Source: Gnetum montanum
Lineage: Eukaryota; Streptophyta; Gnetopsida; Gnetales; Gnetaceae
Direction: 5' to 3'
Length of the DNA: 64,000 nucleotides
Assembly: GCA_015680685.1 (NCBI GenBank)
Contig: MNCI01004181.1
Coordinates: 403,298 to 467,297, forward strand
Shown here: positions 1-12,285 of the stretch, piece after piece
Position numbering within the stretch: the stretch's first letter is position 1
Layout: each line of letters opens with the position of its first letter
Notes under the pieces: model-generated
What the model was told of the DNA's origin: nothing
The model's database searches: none
Seen by the model: the letters and a program-made list of their open reading frames with translations, nothing else
Translations under genes and position numbers: made by a program

Positions 1-591
1 TTTGAATCCTGTAAATCCGGTGTGAGTTATTGAACCATACGACAATAAATCAATCAATACATAAACGCCACAATCCTTGCGACAGAACCATTTATATACT
101 TAAGTAATCACTAATACAGAGGACGATAATCTTGTAATGGAGCTGGTTAAAACATCTCTGGGATTCTAGCTTCTTTAACCATACGTTTTGTATTTTTTTA
201 AAATCAAAAGGATACAAGTAAAATTTGGGACAGCGATGATAGATTTTGCTATTTTTTCTACTTTGTTTTATACCATAAACGGCACTTTGGATTGTATATG
301 GATGTCCAAAATCTCATTCTTTCGTGAGGTGCTGGACGTCATCAACATGAAAATATTTGAAAACAGGCTTTAAAATAGAAATAAAAAATAATTATTTTGG
401 TAATACCTAAGAAAGTTCATGTTATCTGTGGAGAGCATTCAAAAGGCCCATTAAGTTCCAGGTTGTTTAGGGTACAAGGAAAAGTTCTTACCAGAGTCTC
501 ATTGGGAAAGTGAAGTGCAGAGAGAGAATAAGAGAAGATTTTAAGGTTCTATATGTTTTCAAAAAACAAGGTAAGAATTTAGGATTCTAGA

Positions 592-1000
592 TTGAGAAAA
601 CAGAAAACAAAATCTTGTGACTATTGTCTAATGCGCGAAAATAAATTTGGACCCAATCATAAACCTTGGAAAGATATTGAAAGAGTGCAAAAAAAATTTC
701 TTTGTAAATTAGAAGGTAAAGATGTAAATATTTTAATGTTATTATGTAAGTGTGATTTATTACCTTTAGAAGCAGAAGCGTTAAAGCAATTCATTGTATA
801 CACTCAAAGGTTGCATTTCGCAAGATAAAACAAATTCTTTAAAGCAGTTCTTGAGAATCCTTGAAACCCAAGTTGGTATTTTCAAGGAAAGCAATGGCTG
901 AAAAAATGCAATATTTCTTCAGAGGAAGCACAACAAAATCTTAAGCATATTTGCATGTCTTGTGTTTTGAGGTAATATACTGGCATTTCAACCCACCTAT
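592..1000 (+). pseudogene. Possible relic of a LINE reverse-transcriptase C-terminal region
   Basis: An open stretch of 78 codons (592-828) contains the segments IERVQKKFLCKL and LLPLEAEALKQFIVYTQRL. Some LINE polyproteins carry a similar segment downstream of the RT fingers/palm, where a 'VQ..FL...LG' stretch is followed by 'LP.E.EAL....Y..R'. A second frame downstream (about 833-985) continues with a lysine- and tryptophan-rich stretch that could be the same region after a frameshift. No catalytic motif is visible and the coding bias is weak. The resemblance is from memory of the family. It could be chance. Confidence 0.3.
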
Positions 1001-1674
1001 TCCTAAGCTTAAAATCAGTTAAATAGAATTTTTGGATCATATTTTTTTCTCTCAATGTGGATTCATGAGTCTATTTTATGTACTCTCATCTATTGGTCTC
1101 ACATTATTAACAAACATTTTAAAACACAAACATATTCACATTATTAATAGAAATTTAGAAAGAAAATTGACGAGGAATACATTACTTTTTGGATTCAAGG
1201 TCTATGGAAATTACCTACATACTAGAGGACTCGGTTAAAGATGTTGCACAAAACTGTTTATTAATGCTCGTTCATGTCATTCGCAACATTTTGTTAACAT
1301 TTGATCAAATTGCAGTGTCTTTCATTCGCAAGTCTCAAGCAGAGACACGACAAGCGGTTTTTTTTCATGGGATCATCAAATAATTAAAGCTTGCAACATC
1401 TCATGAGTGTCAAATCCAACAGCAGGGAAGTGAAAAGGAAGAAACCGACACACAATAATCGAATTGCGATCTTAAACAATCAATCTAAGTTTATTTTTGG
1501 TTCTGTGGCGTTTATATTGTTTAAAGGAACGCAAAACTAAAAAATTGGAGGGGATCTATTGCTAAAATCCAACTTTGGTAGAATAAAGTCAACATCCATG
1601 GTGTTTCTATATGGCACAGCTCCACACGCTAAACTATATTAAATGTCTATGCAAAGAAAACTAATTTTCTTTCT

Positions 1675-1908
1675 GAAGCAATTCTTGCAAGCCTTTAAAA
1701 TGAGCATCATAGCTCAGAAGTTGATTTCCACTCTTCAATTTATCATAAACGGGTGGAACGTGTTACTTCTCAATTTACATGATCTCATCATTGAAGCAGT
1801 TAAAATGAGCATTAAAGTTTATGAATTGATTTCCACTGTACAGTTTATCATAAAAGGCTATAACGTGGTATTTTTCGATTTCCATATCTCATCATTGAAA
1901 TCCTGAAC
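1675..1908. repeat. Two-copy tandem duplication, about 105-bp period
   Basis: Two adjacent diverged units share 'aaaatgagcat', 'ttgatttccact' and 'tttatcataaa' at a constant offset of about 105 bp, and both end in 'ctcatcattgaa'. The second unit starts near 1793. An 87-codon open frame spans both units (1643-1906), which explains its internal repeat. There is no sign that it is a gene. Confidence 0.6.
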
Positions 1909-2443
1909 ATCCTAAATTACGTCCAATTCATTCCAACAGATCACAAAAATTGCTTAGTAAAGCTGTTTTATTTGAGAAAGTTTCAAATTTCCAACCTAGT
2001 GAGATTTTTTGGTAAGTGCAAACAAAACTTTATTGAATGCTGTAATGTCTGTACTTCTCAAAAGTAAAGAGGCCCATCTATTTTTAGTTAAATATAAAGT
2101 CTTTGTAGAAAGGCAAAACAAGCTTTATTACATAAGGGAAAGTAACTCCTTCACTATCATAAACCTAAGTGTAAATAAGATAAAAAAAAATAAATCATGA
2201 GTGCTGAACAAACTAATACTTCATAGATGATAAAATGGTAAAATGGTACAAGCACTGTTTAACAAAAATACAAACTTTTTCAAGACTAATGCATTTAAGA
2301 AAAATAAAAGAATAGATGTGGCAACATGCTACAGTCAAAGCCGCAAGGGAATACAAAATGTTTTCATGAATAGTTGCTTTTCTGTGTCCGTTTCTGCCTT
2401 CGTGTATGAGTATTAATGTACAATAAAGTCAACATTGAAGCTC

Positions 2444-5400
2444 TCACCATATTTTGTTTGCAATAACGACTCTAATGATTTCTTTTAAGACTTCCTGCAA
2501 TATTTCAAGAAGTTACCAAGTTTGAACAAGACTAGAAAAAGATGAAATAGAATTTTTTTGAAAAACTATTTTGGTAATAACATACAGTGGAATGATCTTT
2601 TAGGCCGAGTGATAAAACTAACGGTCTTGAACAGCCTGCATTACTGCAAAACAAGTGCAGTGCAGTTAGAAAACAGCAATACGTTTAGAGAATACAACTT
2701 CACCTGAATATTTGAATATAGAACAGCCAAGTTTGAATAGATATTTTTGTATGGTCATATCATACATTGAATGAGACAACACTTGAGGTTATTTAGACAA
2801 ACTGCAATTTACCATGCAGGGAATACTCATATCAAAAACAGTTTGTATATCACACCTTATTTGTTCAATTAGTTCTCTTGCACACGCCACCAACATCGGC
2901 TGCATTCAAATACAATAAGACGACATCATATAATTCTTACATGCTAGCTAACTGATTTAGAGCAAAAGAAACAAGCATAACAAGTAACAGAAATACACAT
3001 TAAGCCTTCTCACAAAATTTTCAGATAGCTTTACCTCATCTCGTTTTCCAAAGAGGACCATGACATCAAACACAGGATTGATTGTCAATCCTTCTTCCTT
3101 CCTGAAGACACATTTTAAGGATTTAATCCATTAGTTCCTTTATTAAATTCATTTAGTGTCACATGCAGGCAGCAGGCTCAAAACATATTAAATGCATAGA
3201 GCTGTCAAAAAGGAGAAAATGTTGAAGATTTCTCCAATGACCTAGGTGCTGTGAAAAGTAGCACAATTAACTGACTTGTTAGTGATAGAAACATTTCAAT
3301 AGGATGATACTTGCAAAATGTGGGCAGATTTATCTTATAATGATGTATATATAGCAGCTGAGATCAAAGAACTCTGTTAAATATGTCCCTGCAGTCTCAT
3401 AGTCTCCAAATGGCTGTAATAAAATACTTCAGTTTCAGTTTCATATGTAATATGTAGATTTTAAATATGGCTTCATAGACATCATAATCAACTAGTTATT
3501 TTAGTTTCAAATCTTTTCCTTCTATTCTTTGGATAAATGAAACTCCTGGTATCTACTTTGGTTGGATCAAAAGAATAAACATTTTGATTTTACATCTGGA
3601 ACAAGTTCTTTTTGGTCTTCAAATGCTCATTGATGTTTTAGAAACACTTAACTTCTGCTTCCTGGCTGATTTAAGACTGCAAGAAGGAATCTTTTACCTG
3701 GAAGAAAAAGGTAGAATCTTCTAGTGTGAGAGACCAAACATCTATAACATGCATTATATAGCATTTGGAAAAACTTTAAAGCATTAATATGCAGTGGGAG
3801 CTTTTGTAACTTCTCTGATATTGGAGAGATCATGAATTGCTTAATGACTAAATCCCTAGCGAAACAATCCACTGTTTTCAAGCTCAGTAAAAACTTGATG
3901 TAATTATGTCAAACGATCCACATATACTAATATGTGTGCTAAAGATTAATATAGATTCTTCCATACCATATTCATCTTATATAACACATGAACCTAGTAG
4001 CATATTACTAATATGGAAAATAGTCATTCTGGAAGAGTAATGGTTCTCCCCAATTCTGCCTATGTATTCACAGCAAGTGTTTAATTAGGATTGACAAGTT
4101 TATCAGGACATCTCCTTTCCAATCAGAGACGGCTAAGCCCATTGTGAAGCTTAATAAATGCTTCTGTTAGTTAATCCGTTTGCTGATTTAAGGAGACTGG
4201 GTGCTTATATATTAGATCTTTAATCATGTTCCTTGGTTGATGGGTAAAATCCCAAAGGATTTCTGGCTAAACTCAAAATTTAAATTTTATGCTTAATAAA
4301 CTATTTTTTACCCATTGAGAAAATCCAATATTCATTTGCATAAATCTACTAAAGTTTACACAATGCGGTTTTAGAATGCATTGACAATGGTGCAAAGCAC
4401 AGGTCTCCACCTCTAACATTGAAATAAACAACATAAGAACCTGCACTTTATCATCAAATTTATGTTTAAGGTCAACTATGAGGAAAATATGAGGTTCAAA
4501 AACTAGACATAGTACACAACTTACCTAGACCCATTCATTCTACTGTCAACCTGTCTCCTCCATATCAAGTGCAATACATGTAACAAACACATTATTAAAT
4601 CCTTATCCCACCACTATAAATTTCCATAATTTACCATCAAGACGTCTTATCTCAATACCGACAGATGGATTTAACATGTGAGATACTCACCATCCGCACA
4701 ATTATGGAAATTATAAATTATATTTAAGAAAAAACAAACTTTTCATCGGAAAAACTTATTGTTATATTGTCACACTCCAGAGAATGTTAAAAATTACTGT
4801 TGCTGGAAAAAAATATAATATTCTGATAATCATACCTTGCATACAGCATTGTTCCCACAGTCCTAATCTGTGTAACCATAACCTGGATAAAAAAATTTCT
4901 TCAAAAATAGAGTAAAAATAAAGAATTTCTTCCACCGCAAGACAATAAGCTTTTGAAAGCTGTTATTCTTATTATAGAACTTACCAGGATGTGGTCATCA
5001 TAACCAGAAAGAATAAAGTCAGTTTGAATATCCTGCAAAAATATTAAATGCCCATCGCACTCACCAACCTTGAATTGTAGATATCAACTTTAAAACAAAT
5101 TTGCAATTACAAGTGGTACATATTCCAACTTTAAGTTTACATGTCACATTGAACAAAGAAACATTGCAAAGCTGTTTTTAATCCGCACATTTTGATCTTA
5201 TGAACGCAAACATGAGAGTCCATATGCAGTAAGCTTTGTAAATCGTTAAACTCATTCTTATCTACAAAAAAGCCTTGGATATAACCTTGAAGTCCATTAA
5301 AGAAGTCAATATTTAAGATCAGTTGTGCTTTGACAAAGTCCTATATTTCGTTGCATTCCAGCATATCCCAATCAACGAAACATGGCGTCTTTGTTTTCAA

Positions 5401-5637
5401 AATAACAATTCAAGATTTCCACGAAAATAGCAATTTAAGATTCAATAGCTACTCAAGTGTAAAATGCAGAAAAACAATATTTTGTAAAGGTAAAGGTAGG
5501 TTTAACCCTTCTAAACAACTACAATGATACAGTGAAAATTAGGAAGATGTACTCAGCTACAAAAAGGAAGACTACTTTACCTTAATTGCAGCAGATAGCT
5601 GCCGGTAACGGACAGGGAATGGGGTAGAATTTGCCAT
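2444..5637 (-). CDS. PSMG3: Proteasome assembly chaperone 3 (PSMG3/PAC3-like), complete, 7 exons
   Basis: A small cytosolic/nuclear chaperone that, with its partner PAC4, helps assemble the alpha ring of the 20S proteasome (family knowledge). Coding exons on the minus strand are 5637-5581, 5032-4985, 4882-4836, 3101-3035, 2899-2856, 2643-2586 and 2494-2444. They total 372 nt, or 123 aa plus a TGA stop. All introns are GT-AG (548, 102, 1734, 135, 212 and 91 bp) and the phases close without error. The protein begins MANSTPFPVRYRQLSAAIK. It then carries the family landmarks SGYDDHILVMVTQIRTVGTM, a basic RKEEGL turn, VLFGKRDEPMLVACARELIE, and SRPLVLSLGLKDHS near the C terminus, ending in KIW. The length matches plant PAC3 proteins (about 120-130 aa). 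The start is the first ATG in the first exon and gives the expected short N terminus. No lesion is seen, so the gene is probably functional. It lies downstream of SKI2 on the same strand, separated by an LTR retrotransposon. Confidence 0.93.
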
Positions 5638-5935
5638 ATGTTTTGCACAGTTCCTACGCTACGACAGAACAGCAGCTTTCTGCGAGGCGTGAGCAGATCA
5701 GAGCCAAGTTCGATGAAAAATAAATACAAATACCTGATGCTTGCACCTCCTGGATATAACACAAGATGCAGTACTGCAAAGACTCGGACTAGTTTTGACG
5801 AAACCAGCTATCGTTTTCTTTTTCGTTTTAAAGATGCTTAAAGACAAGCGTCTGTGGCGAAGGGAATCTCGAACACCAAACGCGTGGGGGCGCTTTATAA
5901 ATTTCATAAGCTCTTAGTGCTTTATAAAGAGAAAA
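5638..5935 (-). promoter_or_regulatory. Probable PSMG3 5' UTR and core promoter
   Basis: Directly upstream of the PSMG3 ATG (minus strand) the base composition rises in G+C. Two TATAAAG motifs lie on the minus strand at 5894-5900 and 5921-5927, about 255-290 bp from the start codon, at a plausible distance for a core promoter with a 5' UTR of about 200-250 nt. A possible 80-bp leader intron (donor at 5733, acceptor near 5654) has acceptable GT-AG ends. The promoter call rests on motif and position only. Confidence 0.4.
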
Positions 5936-5984
5936 AAATTAAATTAAAAACTCAATTGTAATATACGTACACACTTCAAGAAAT

Positions 5985-6350
5985 ATAGTCTAATCAGAAT
6001 TAAATTCATGAGTTGGAGCTTTCAAATCAAAGAGTCATACCACTATGCACATCATTATGGCCTTTAAGCCTTCATTTTAAGTAGGCAAGGTGCTTACTTA
6101 TAGAGCATCTACTTTTTATGGCCTTTAAGCCTTCATTTTGAGCAGCCTTTATCTACTTTTGAATATGGACAAGTAGGTGTCAGTGCAATGGAATCAAACT
6201 TGCAACCTCTTGTGGTGTGTTGGAACCTTGAAAGAATTGTAATATAGTTTAGTTAGAACTTTATAACTCAACATTGCCCATCAGAATCGAACCCATGACT
6301 TGGAGCTTTCAAATCAAGAGTCTTACCACTAGGCTAACACATCATTGTTC
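5985..6350 (-). repeat. tRNA-derived SINE-like heads, two copies
   Basis: Read on the minus strand, 6346-6277 contains TAGCCTAGTGG (matching the RNA polymerase III box A consensus) and, about 40 nt later, GGGTTCGATTC (box B). This is the internal promoter of a tRNA or tRNA-derived SINE. A second, more decayed copy of the same head lies at 5990-6056, and a lone box-B-like motif sits near 6189-6200. Between them, 'atggcctttaagccttcatttt' is repeated at 6057 and 6118 (61-bp period). No acceptor stem closes, so I call SINE remnants and not tRNA genes. Confidence 0.5.
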
Positions 6351-7151
6351 TTGTGCAACACATAGGGCTCTACCATTGTGCCAACAAGCAACCACATACA
6401 ACATCTACTTTAGTACTATAGGTAGTGATTTCATTCACCACCATCCAAGCCCTTTGGTCCACGGTTAAAACTAAAAACAACTTATGTATATAAATAAATG
6501 GAATACCTTGTCTAATATGTCTGTACTTGTGATTTGCAAGTCAAAGGTGCAAAAGTTTGTGTTGGCTGTACATCCTAGGGGTATTTATAGTCATGTAGTT
6601 CTTGTCTAACATTATCATATATTGTGGGTTAAGCTCTTTAACATGCCATTGTACATCTCTTTTCAACTAACATTACTATGATGCTTACAATTTATTGATG
6701 CAAAATTTTCAAAGTTTCACACTACCATATTATTACCTTATCTACAAAATATTTTGCACTTCACCTTTTACTTGTAGACCTTGGTAATAAATTAATGACT
6801 AATATGACCTTGTCCACAAACACTATATTGATTAACATGCAATGCTTATAGCATGCAAATGGGCTTATAATCTCAATGTTTGAAAATCAAAACAAGTGTG
6901 TTGCCTATTTGTTGAACTTTCAATCCATTCCTTCATTTTTAAAAAATGTTAAAATTTGTTATAGTTAACCTATTTGAAAACATTATAAGAGATCAAATCT
7001 ATTTTTAACCCTTTTGACAATATTTTATTAAATTGGATTTTTAAACATGAAGAAGACATTTTCTTTGATGGCAAATGAAATTATATATGTATTGTTAATT
7101 ATCAACTATACCATGCATAATTCTCGCAATTAATGTCAATGTGAAACCTAT
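6351..7151. other. Intergenic, AT-rich, no recognisable gene
   Basis: AT-rich sequence between the SINE-like heads and the LTR element. No conserved coding, RNA or repeat structure was seen. Its last five bases, CCTAT, form the left target-site duplication of the LTR element. Confidence 0.5.
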
Positions 7152-8022
7152 TGATGAGTGGCGAGGTACCCCTACGCTCAACCATACAAATACGAGCGTG
7201 TACACACGATCTGGTCAAATTGTGTGGATGGACTAGTTTTGGCGCCTAGACAGTTATACGTTGATCGTAGTTCGTTGTCTTCCCACTTGGACTAGTAATA
7301 GCTTTGTCACGTATGGTTTAGTCTAGAGTGAGGCATAAGATTTTTATTATTTTGTGTTTTATTAATTTGATTGCCTAAAACAAGAATAAAATTAAGAGTA
7401 ATTAAGTGCCAAGTAAACTATTGCCTAATCTAGCTTAACACAAGTAACCGTCCCCACTTTCCGGACACATCCTGAACTTCAAGTAACATTGCTGGGTTGT
7501 CAAACGCTAATCGTTTTTGAGTTACCAAGTGTCACACGTATGTTCGAAGGGGTCATGCTTGTGTATTCTGATTAACTACTTAATTAATCAAAACTAATTG
7601 TTAAATAAATAACATTAAATATGAACTACATGAAATCATGATATATATATATATAAATGCATAAGAAAGAAAATCTCAAGTGCTGCAAGGTGAATTAAAG
7701 AGCTCATCTTTATTGCCAACACAATGGTGTTTTCAAGTATATCAATGCTTGAATAAAGATCCTATCACACTTAGACCTCCTACTGTAGGAACTTGGAAAA
7801 TATTTTAACTCTTAAATGAACAAACTACAAGAGTTTCCCTACTTGGTTTCCGAAACTTCTCCTGAATCATGTGCCCAAGAGCTACATTTATAGGCCTGGG
7901 AGTACTTCACGATATCGCATGTTCAATATCGCATCTTGGGCCATGATATCGTGTACCTGATATCGTGTACTCGATATTGCGACCGCTCCGATATTGAAGC
8001 TTATGAAAAACACGATTCATCA
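7152..8022 (-). repeat. LTR of the 7152-13130 element (3' LTR in minus orientation)
   Basis: It matches 12286-13130 over almost its whole length, with the best identity after position 7181. It contains a minus-strand TATAAAT (7886-7892), preceded by an array of GATATCG-type motifs (7909-7996) in the inferred U3. Termini are TGATGA...TCATCA. Confidence 0.85.
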
Positions 8023-10294
8023 TACCCCCGCGACTGAATGAAAACTTATCCTCGAGTACAAAAGAGGAGGAACAAGTCCCTTACAAAATATATTAGGAGG
8101 TATGGAATGTTTGATTAACATGCAGAATGACACAAAGAAAACAGACAATTACAGAAGTGCCCGAGCATACAACATTACAGTTGTGTACAAAATTGGGTGT
8201 TCATGATAATAAGAAAGAACACCCTTAGATCCAATGACATCCAACCCCTCTTGGCAATAGAAAAATGAGGAAGAGGTAGAAAAGATTCAGCGGTTATGAA
8301 TAATCTCCTATGAGTGATATTATTGCATCCTCCTTGGTGAAGACAGTCCTATTTCTAATCCATGCTTCCCACTGCAATCACAACAAAACCAAGGATTAGT
8401 ATATATAGTGCAATAGATAATGGCTAAATACCTTGTCTTGTCGATGATTTTATTTAGCCAAGTTGTGATTGTGATAGATTGGTTGCTTGATATTGTTAGT
8501 GGAAAGACTGACGAATGGGTTAAGTAAGAGAAGCAATCCATACAATTCAAACAAAGCTTAACACAAGGAATACTGTAAAGAGGGTATTCAAAACAATAAA
8601 AAGGAGTTCATTACAAACAATTGTGAAGGTGAGTGTAATTGGATGATATGGATGGGGTAAATAAAAAGAATTTAATTGTAACAATGTCTAAGGGTAAAGG
8701 ACCTAACTTAACCAAACCAAAAGATATGCAAGTGGGTCCTCCCCAAAGCAGGCACAGGCCTTTTATGTCCTTGCATAACTTCAAACCAAGGAGTTCATGG
8801 GCTCCATGGATGATTAATGATTACAGAAAGTTAATTATAAAAATCCAAAAGTAACTGACTGAGAAACCTAACACATCAAACTAGAACATTGAATCAAAAC
8901 AAGAAATTGGCAACAAGGTGAGGCATGAAAAACATAGATGGATGAGAGAGAGAATGGAATGGAGTTTCTAATTATGGTCACATGAAGTTCCTTGTGGAGT
9001 TTGTAATTAAATAACTTGGTAGGATCCATCCTCAGTCCAAACCAAAACCAACCACTTTCAGTGACTTCACATCGACATTCTAAGACTAGTCCATCCCTTG
9101 AGACACAAGAATGCTCCCACAAAAAAACCATCATTCCAAATTAGAAAGAAAGCAAGAAGTGAGAAAGGCCCTTAGTTAGAGGAGACAAGACAAGTTCCAT
9201 AACCAGTGCTTGTAGCTCTTTTATTTGGTCTAAGAGGTGTGCTTTGAATTCCCATGTTTTTTTTGAATGGGAACCATACCATGCAAAGACCCATGTGTTT
9301 TTCGCATTTATTTTGTCCAAGGGGTCTGCTTTGAATCCTCATCTCCCTCTTTTTTTTCCTTTCTTGATGAGGACCACACTATGCAAGGACTTATTTGACC
9401 TTCTACTGTGGAATGACGTGGAATGATGAGAAGCTCACGAGAACACTCTTACACACATGAAAATAGAAAAGCACAAAGAATACCGCATCCCTTTGAAGCC
9501 ACACCTTGTCCAAACCTTTGATTTCTTCCCAATTCCGGAAACTACACAAGTCATAGATTTATTAAAGTTGCATTAATGAAGAAGAGATTACACGCTTCCA
9601 AAATAAGGAAAACCATAGAGGGATGGGTGGATGATGTGGACTCACTACCTATTACATGAAAAGAAACCATGTCTCAATTGTCAGTAACAACATTCAAAGC
9701 TAGAAACTAGACATTCACAATCAAATTACAAATGAAACATACCACCATCGAGTAGCACATTACCATTGTACCTGGCACCTTATTAGCAAAAAGAGTAGAG
9801 AATTATACCAAACATAAGAAAATATAAAAGAAAGTAAAAGAGTATTCAAGAAATATTAAATATACTAACGATGGTGTAAAACAAAAACTTAGAAAAGGTT
9901 AATATTCCTGAAAAATAAAAAGATGTAAAACAAATAATATGAAAACAAAAAGTTGTAAAACTAAAGATGTGTAAAACAAAAAATCAAGAGACACTTAAGA
10001 ATCTTAGAAATTAGAATGGGGGGTGACCCCTTCAACTAAACATTTGGTCATGGTTAGGACTAATAAGTGGATGAATAGGATCCATGCATGTATGAAATGT
10101 TAGGTGTCCATCATGCCCCAGCCACTAGGTGTCATTTGGTGGTATGGTGGCTAGGTAGAGAAATCGTTGATCACACACCTAATTATAGAAAGCATAGTGG
10201 GGTAGGTTAGATGATGTGTGTACATTATGAGGTAAATCTGACCCACTATGACACCCTTGACTAGATGGTAGTATGCATGGATCTGTATGTCCCT
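8023..10294. other. Non-coding interior of the LTR element
   Basis: About 2.3 kb between the gag-like region and the 3' LTR. Only short open frames occur and no pol motifs were seen on either strand. Pol would be expected here in an autonomous element. Confidence 0.5.
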
Positions 10295-11940
10295 TCACAT
10301 TGGTGATTCACTGGATTGTGTGGATGTTGGAGTGTGAGGTAGGGGCCTGGGTATGATGACAGGGGCTATTGCTGGGGCTAAGGAAGGTGTGACACTAGGT
10401 TTTCCTTGGCTTGGTTTAGAAGGTGAAGTAGGTTCAAAAGTATGATTCTTCTTCTTATGATCATGCCTAAAGAAGGGACACTTCCCATGTTGTAGAGGGA
10501 ACCTACTTCCGTTAATAACAGTAGCACAAGTTACATCCATTGGTTGGCACGGTGGTGCAGAACCATCCGATGCATCTGATGGCAGTGTAAAAGGAGGTGA
10601 AGGATGAGAATAGTGAGCGTGAGGAGGAGTGTGAGAAGTATGAGGTGGTGATCCCTCAAGAGAAGACATGGGTCGATGGTACTTGGAAGAGTGATAATGG
10701 CGATTGGAAGTAGAGGATTTAGAATTGGTTGGAGAAATAGGATGTTGGACATAGTAGGCATTTGGTTTTGGTGGACAAGGAGGATGTGGCTAGCTAGATG
10801 GTGGTCTTCCCCACGCTTGTGAGTTTTGCCATTATAGTGGAGCAAAGTGTTGAGGCTAGTAATAACTCCCCTCAGGATAGTACAATGGATCATGGGGTTG
10901 TCCATAATTACCTTGTGGAATAGGGATGCGCCTAAATCAATACCTTTGTATGAATTTTGGGTGCAGCCTCCCTACCCAATGCTCATATAGATGTGACAAG
11001 ACTAGGCAATGACCCTTTGGATGATCATATAAACAAACATCACATCCATCCTCATTATCTGTAGTTGAGCCTTTGGCCTTGTTACCATTAGCCATACTCC
11101 CTGGTTGTCGAATAGTGTCCTTAATTGCTTCTGATTTCTGTGCCCTCTGTTTGTTTTGATTGCCAGGTTTATTTTGGATGACCCTCTCCCTAATAGTGTC
11201 TTCTAAGTTCATACTTTGTTCATTTGCCCATGTCGTCATCTTGTTATGCTTTTCCTTAATTTCATCTATCGATTTCTGTATTGGCAAAGGTTGGGATTGT
11301 ATCACCCTTTTAGAATNTCTTGTTTCCATCTTTGGATTTTTTTCCTCAAGGCGGACACTTGCACATAAGTTTGGTATCTTTTAGTGAAAAGTTCTAGCAT
11401 GGTTGACCATCATTTGATTGAATTTGGTTCCAATGATCTATACCACACTTCACCTTATCAATTAGTATCCTAGATAAGGGCTTAAGCTTTTGCCATTTAC
11501 TATCCACATTTTTGAGCACACAAGCATCATGGAAGGCCTGTAAATGATGTTACAAATATGAATCATAGCCTCTTACAAATTTTGGAATATTATTTAGGTC
11601 ATGCTTAGGTAGTCAACTCTTCTTACGATGCCTGTGAGATATCTTAATAGCCTCTGTGATGTGCATTAGGCTTTTAGGGACTAACAGGGGTTTATTATCA
11701 TCGTCAAACAAGTAGTGATTAAAATCTCTATTTGATTGATGGTGACGATGGAACTTGTATTCATGTTGATGACCTTGAGTGTGTTTGTGGGTTTGATTTT
11801 TGCTTTTACTTTGACCCTTTCGTGGAGCTCTATCTTTACTCCTACGTTCATCTTTGTCAAAACTAGACGTTGAAGTTGAGGGGGAAGATGAAAAGGAGGA
11901 ACTAGTAGGACAACCATGGCTTTTATAATGTTCCTCATGG
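10295..11940 (-). pseudogene. Gag-like coding region of the LTR element, interrupted
   Basis: Read on the minus strand, open segments run from about 11940 to 10295. In order they give a Ser-rich then strongly basic region, a segment with FVRGYDSYL and KVKCGIDHW, and a charged Lys/Gln/Glu segment (11329-10937). That segment carries CDVCLYDHPKGHC, a CX2C-H-C pattern that could bind zinc. A Pro/Ser/His-rich tail of more than 120 residues follows (10669-10295). Several stops and frame changes break it, and an N falls at 11317. A nucleic-acid-binding gag-type protein is the natural reading, but I do not recognise the family. No protease or pol follows. Confidence 0.45.
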
Positions 11941-12285
11941 TCCCTTGGTTTATTGTTTCTAAGTACCGCAGAGGTCTTAGGCCTTAGGTCCTTCCCTAGT
12001 TTAGGATTGATGTCATCTCCTTCAAGATTGTCTACCTCAGACGAATGTAGTCTTTGAGTGTTGTTAGGGTGACCATGGTCATGAAAACCCCTTCATAAGA
12101 TGGATCACTCCAATCATTTTCATTGTATAATTTGTTAGTTCTCTAATGAATAGTTGCACTACATGGTTCATAATCATTTCCACGTGAGTGAGACAATGTT
12201 GTTGATTCATAGTGTGTTTGAATACTTTTCAAAAGATATATCATTAATATCCTTTTACAGCGATCTTGTATGATATAACTAATCT

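Larger units (their letters stand above)
1..2443. other. Intergenic region downstream of PSMG3
   Basis: AT-rich sequence with short open frames in all phases and no splice-consistent conserved coding. Apart from the possible LINE relic (592-1000) and the 105-bp duplication (1675-1908), I see nothing recognisable. Confidence 0.5.

Noticed and set aside
10531-10905. 124-codon minus-strand Leu/His/Ile-rich frame
   Set aside because: Overlaps and is out of phase with the Pro/Tyr/Ser/His-rich gag-like frame that continues from the 11329-10937 segment; likely a shadow.
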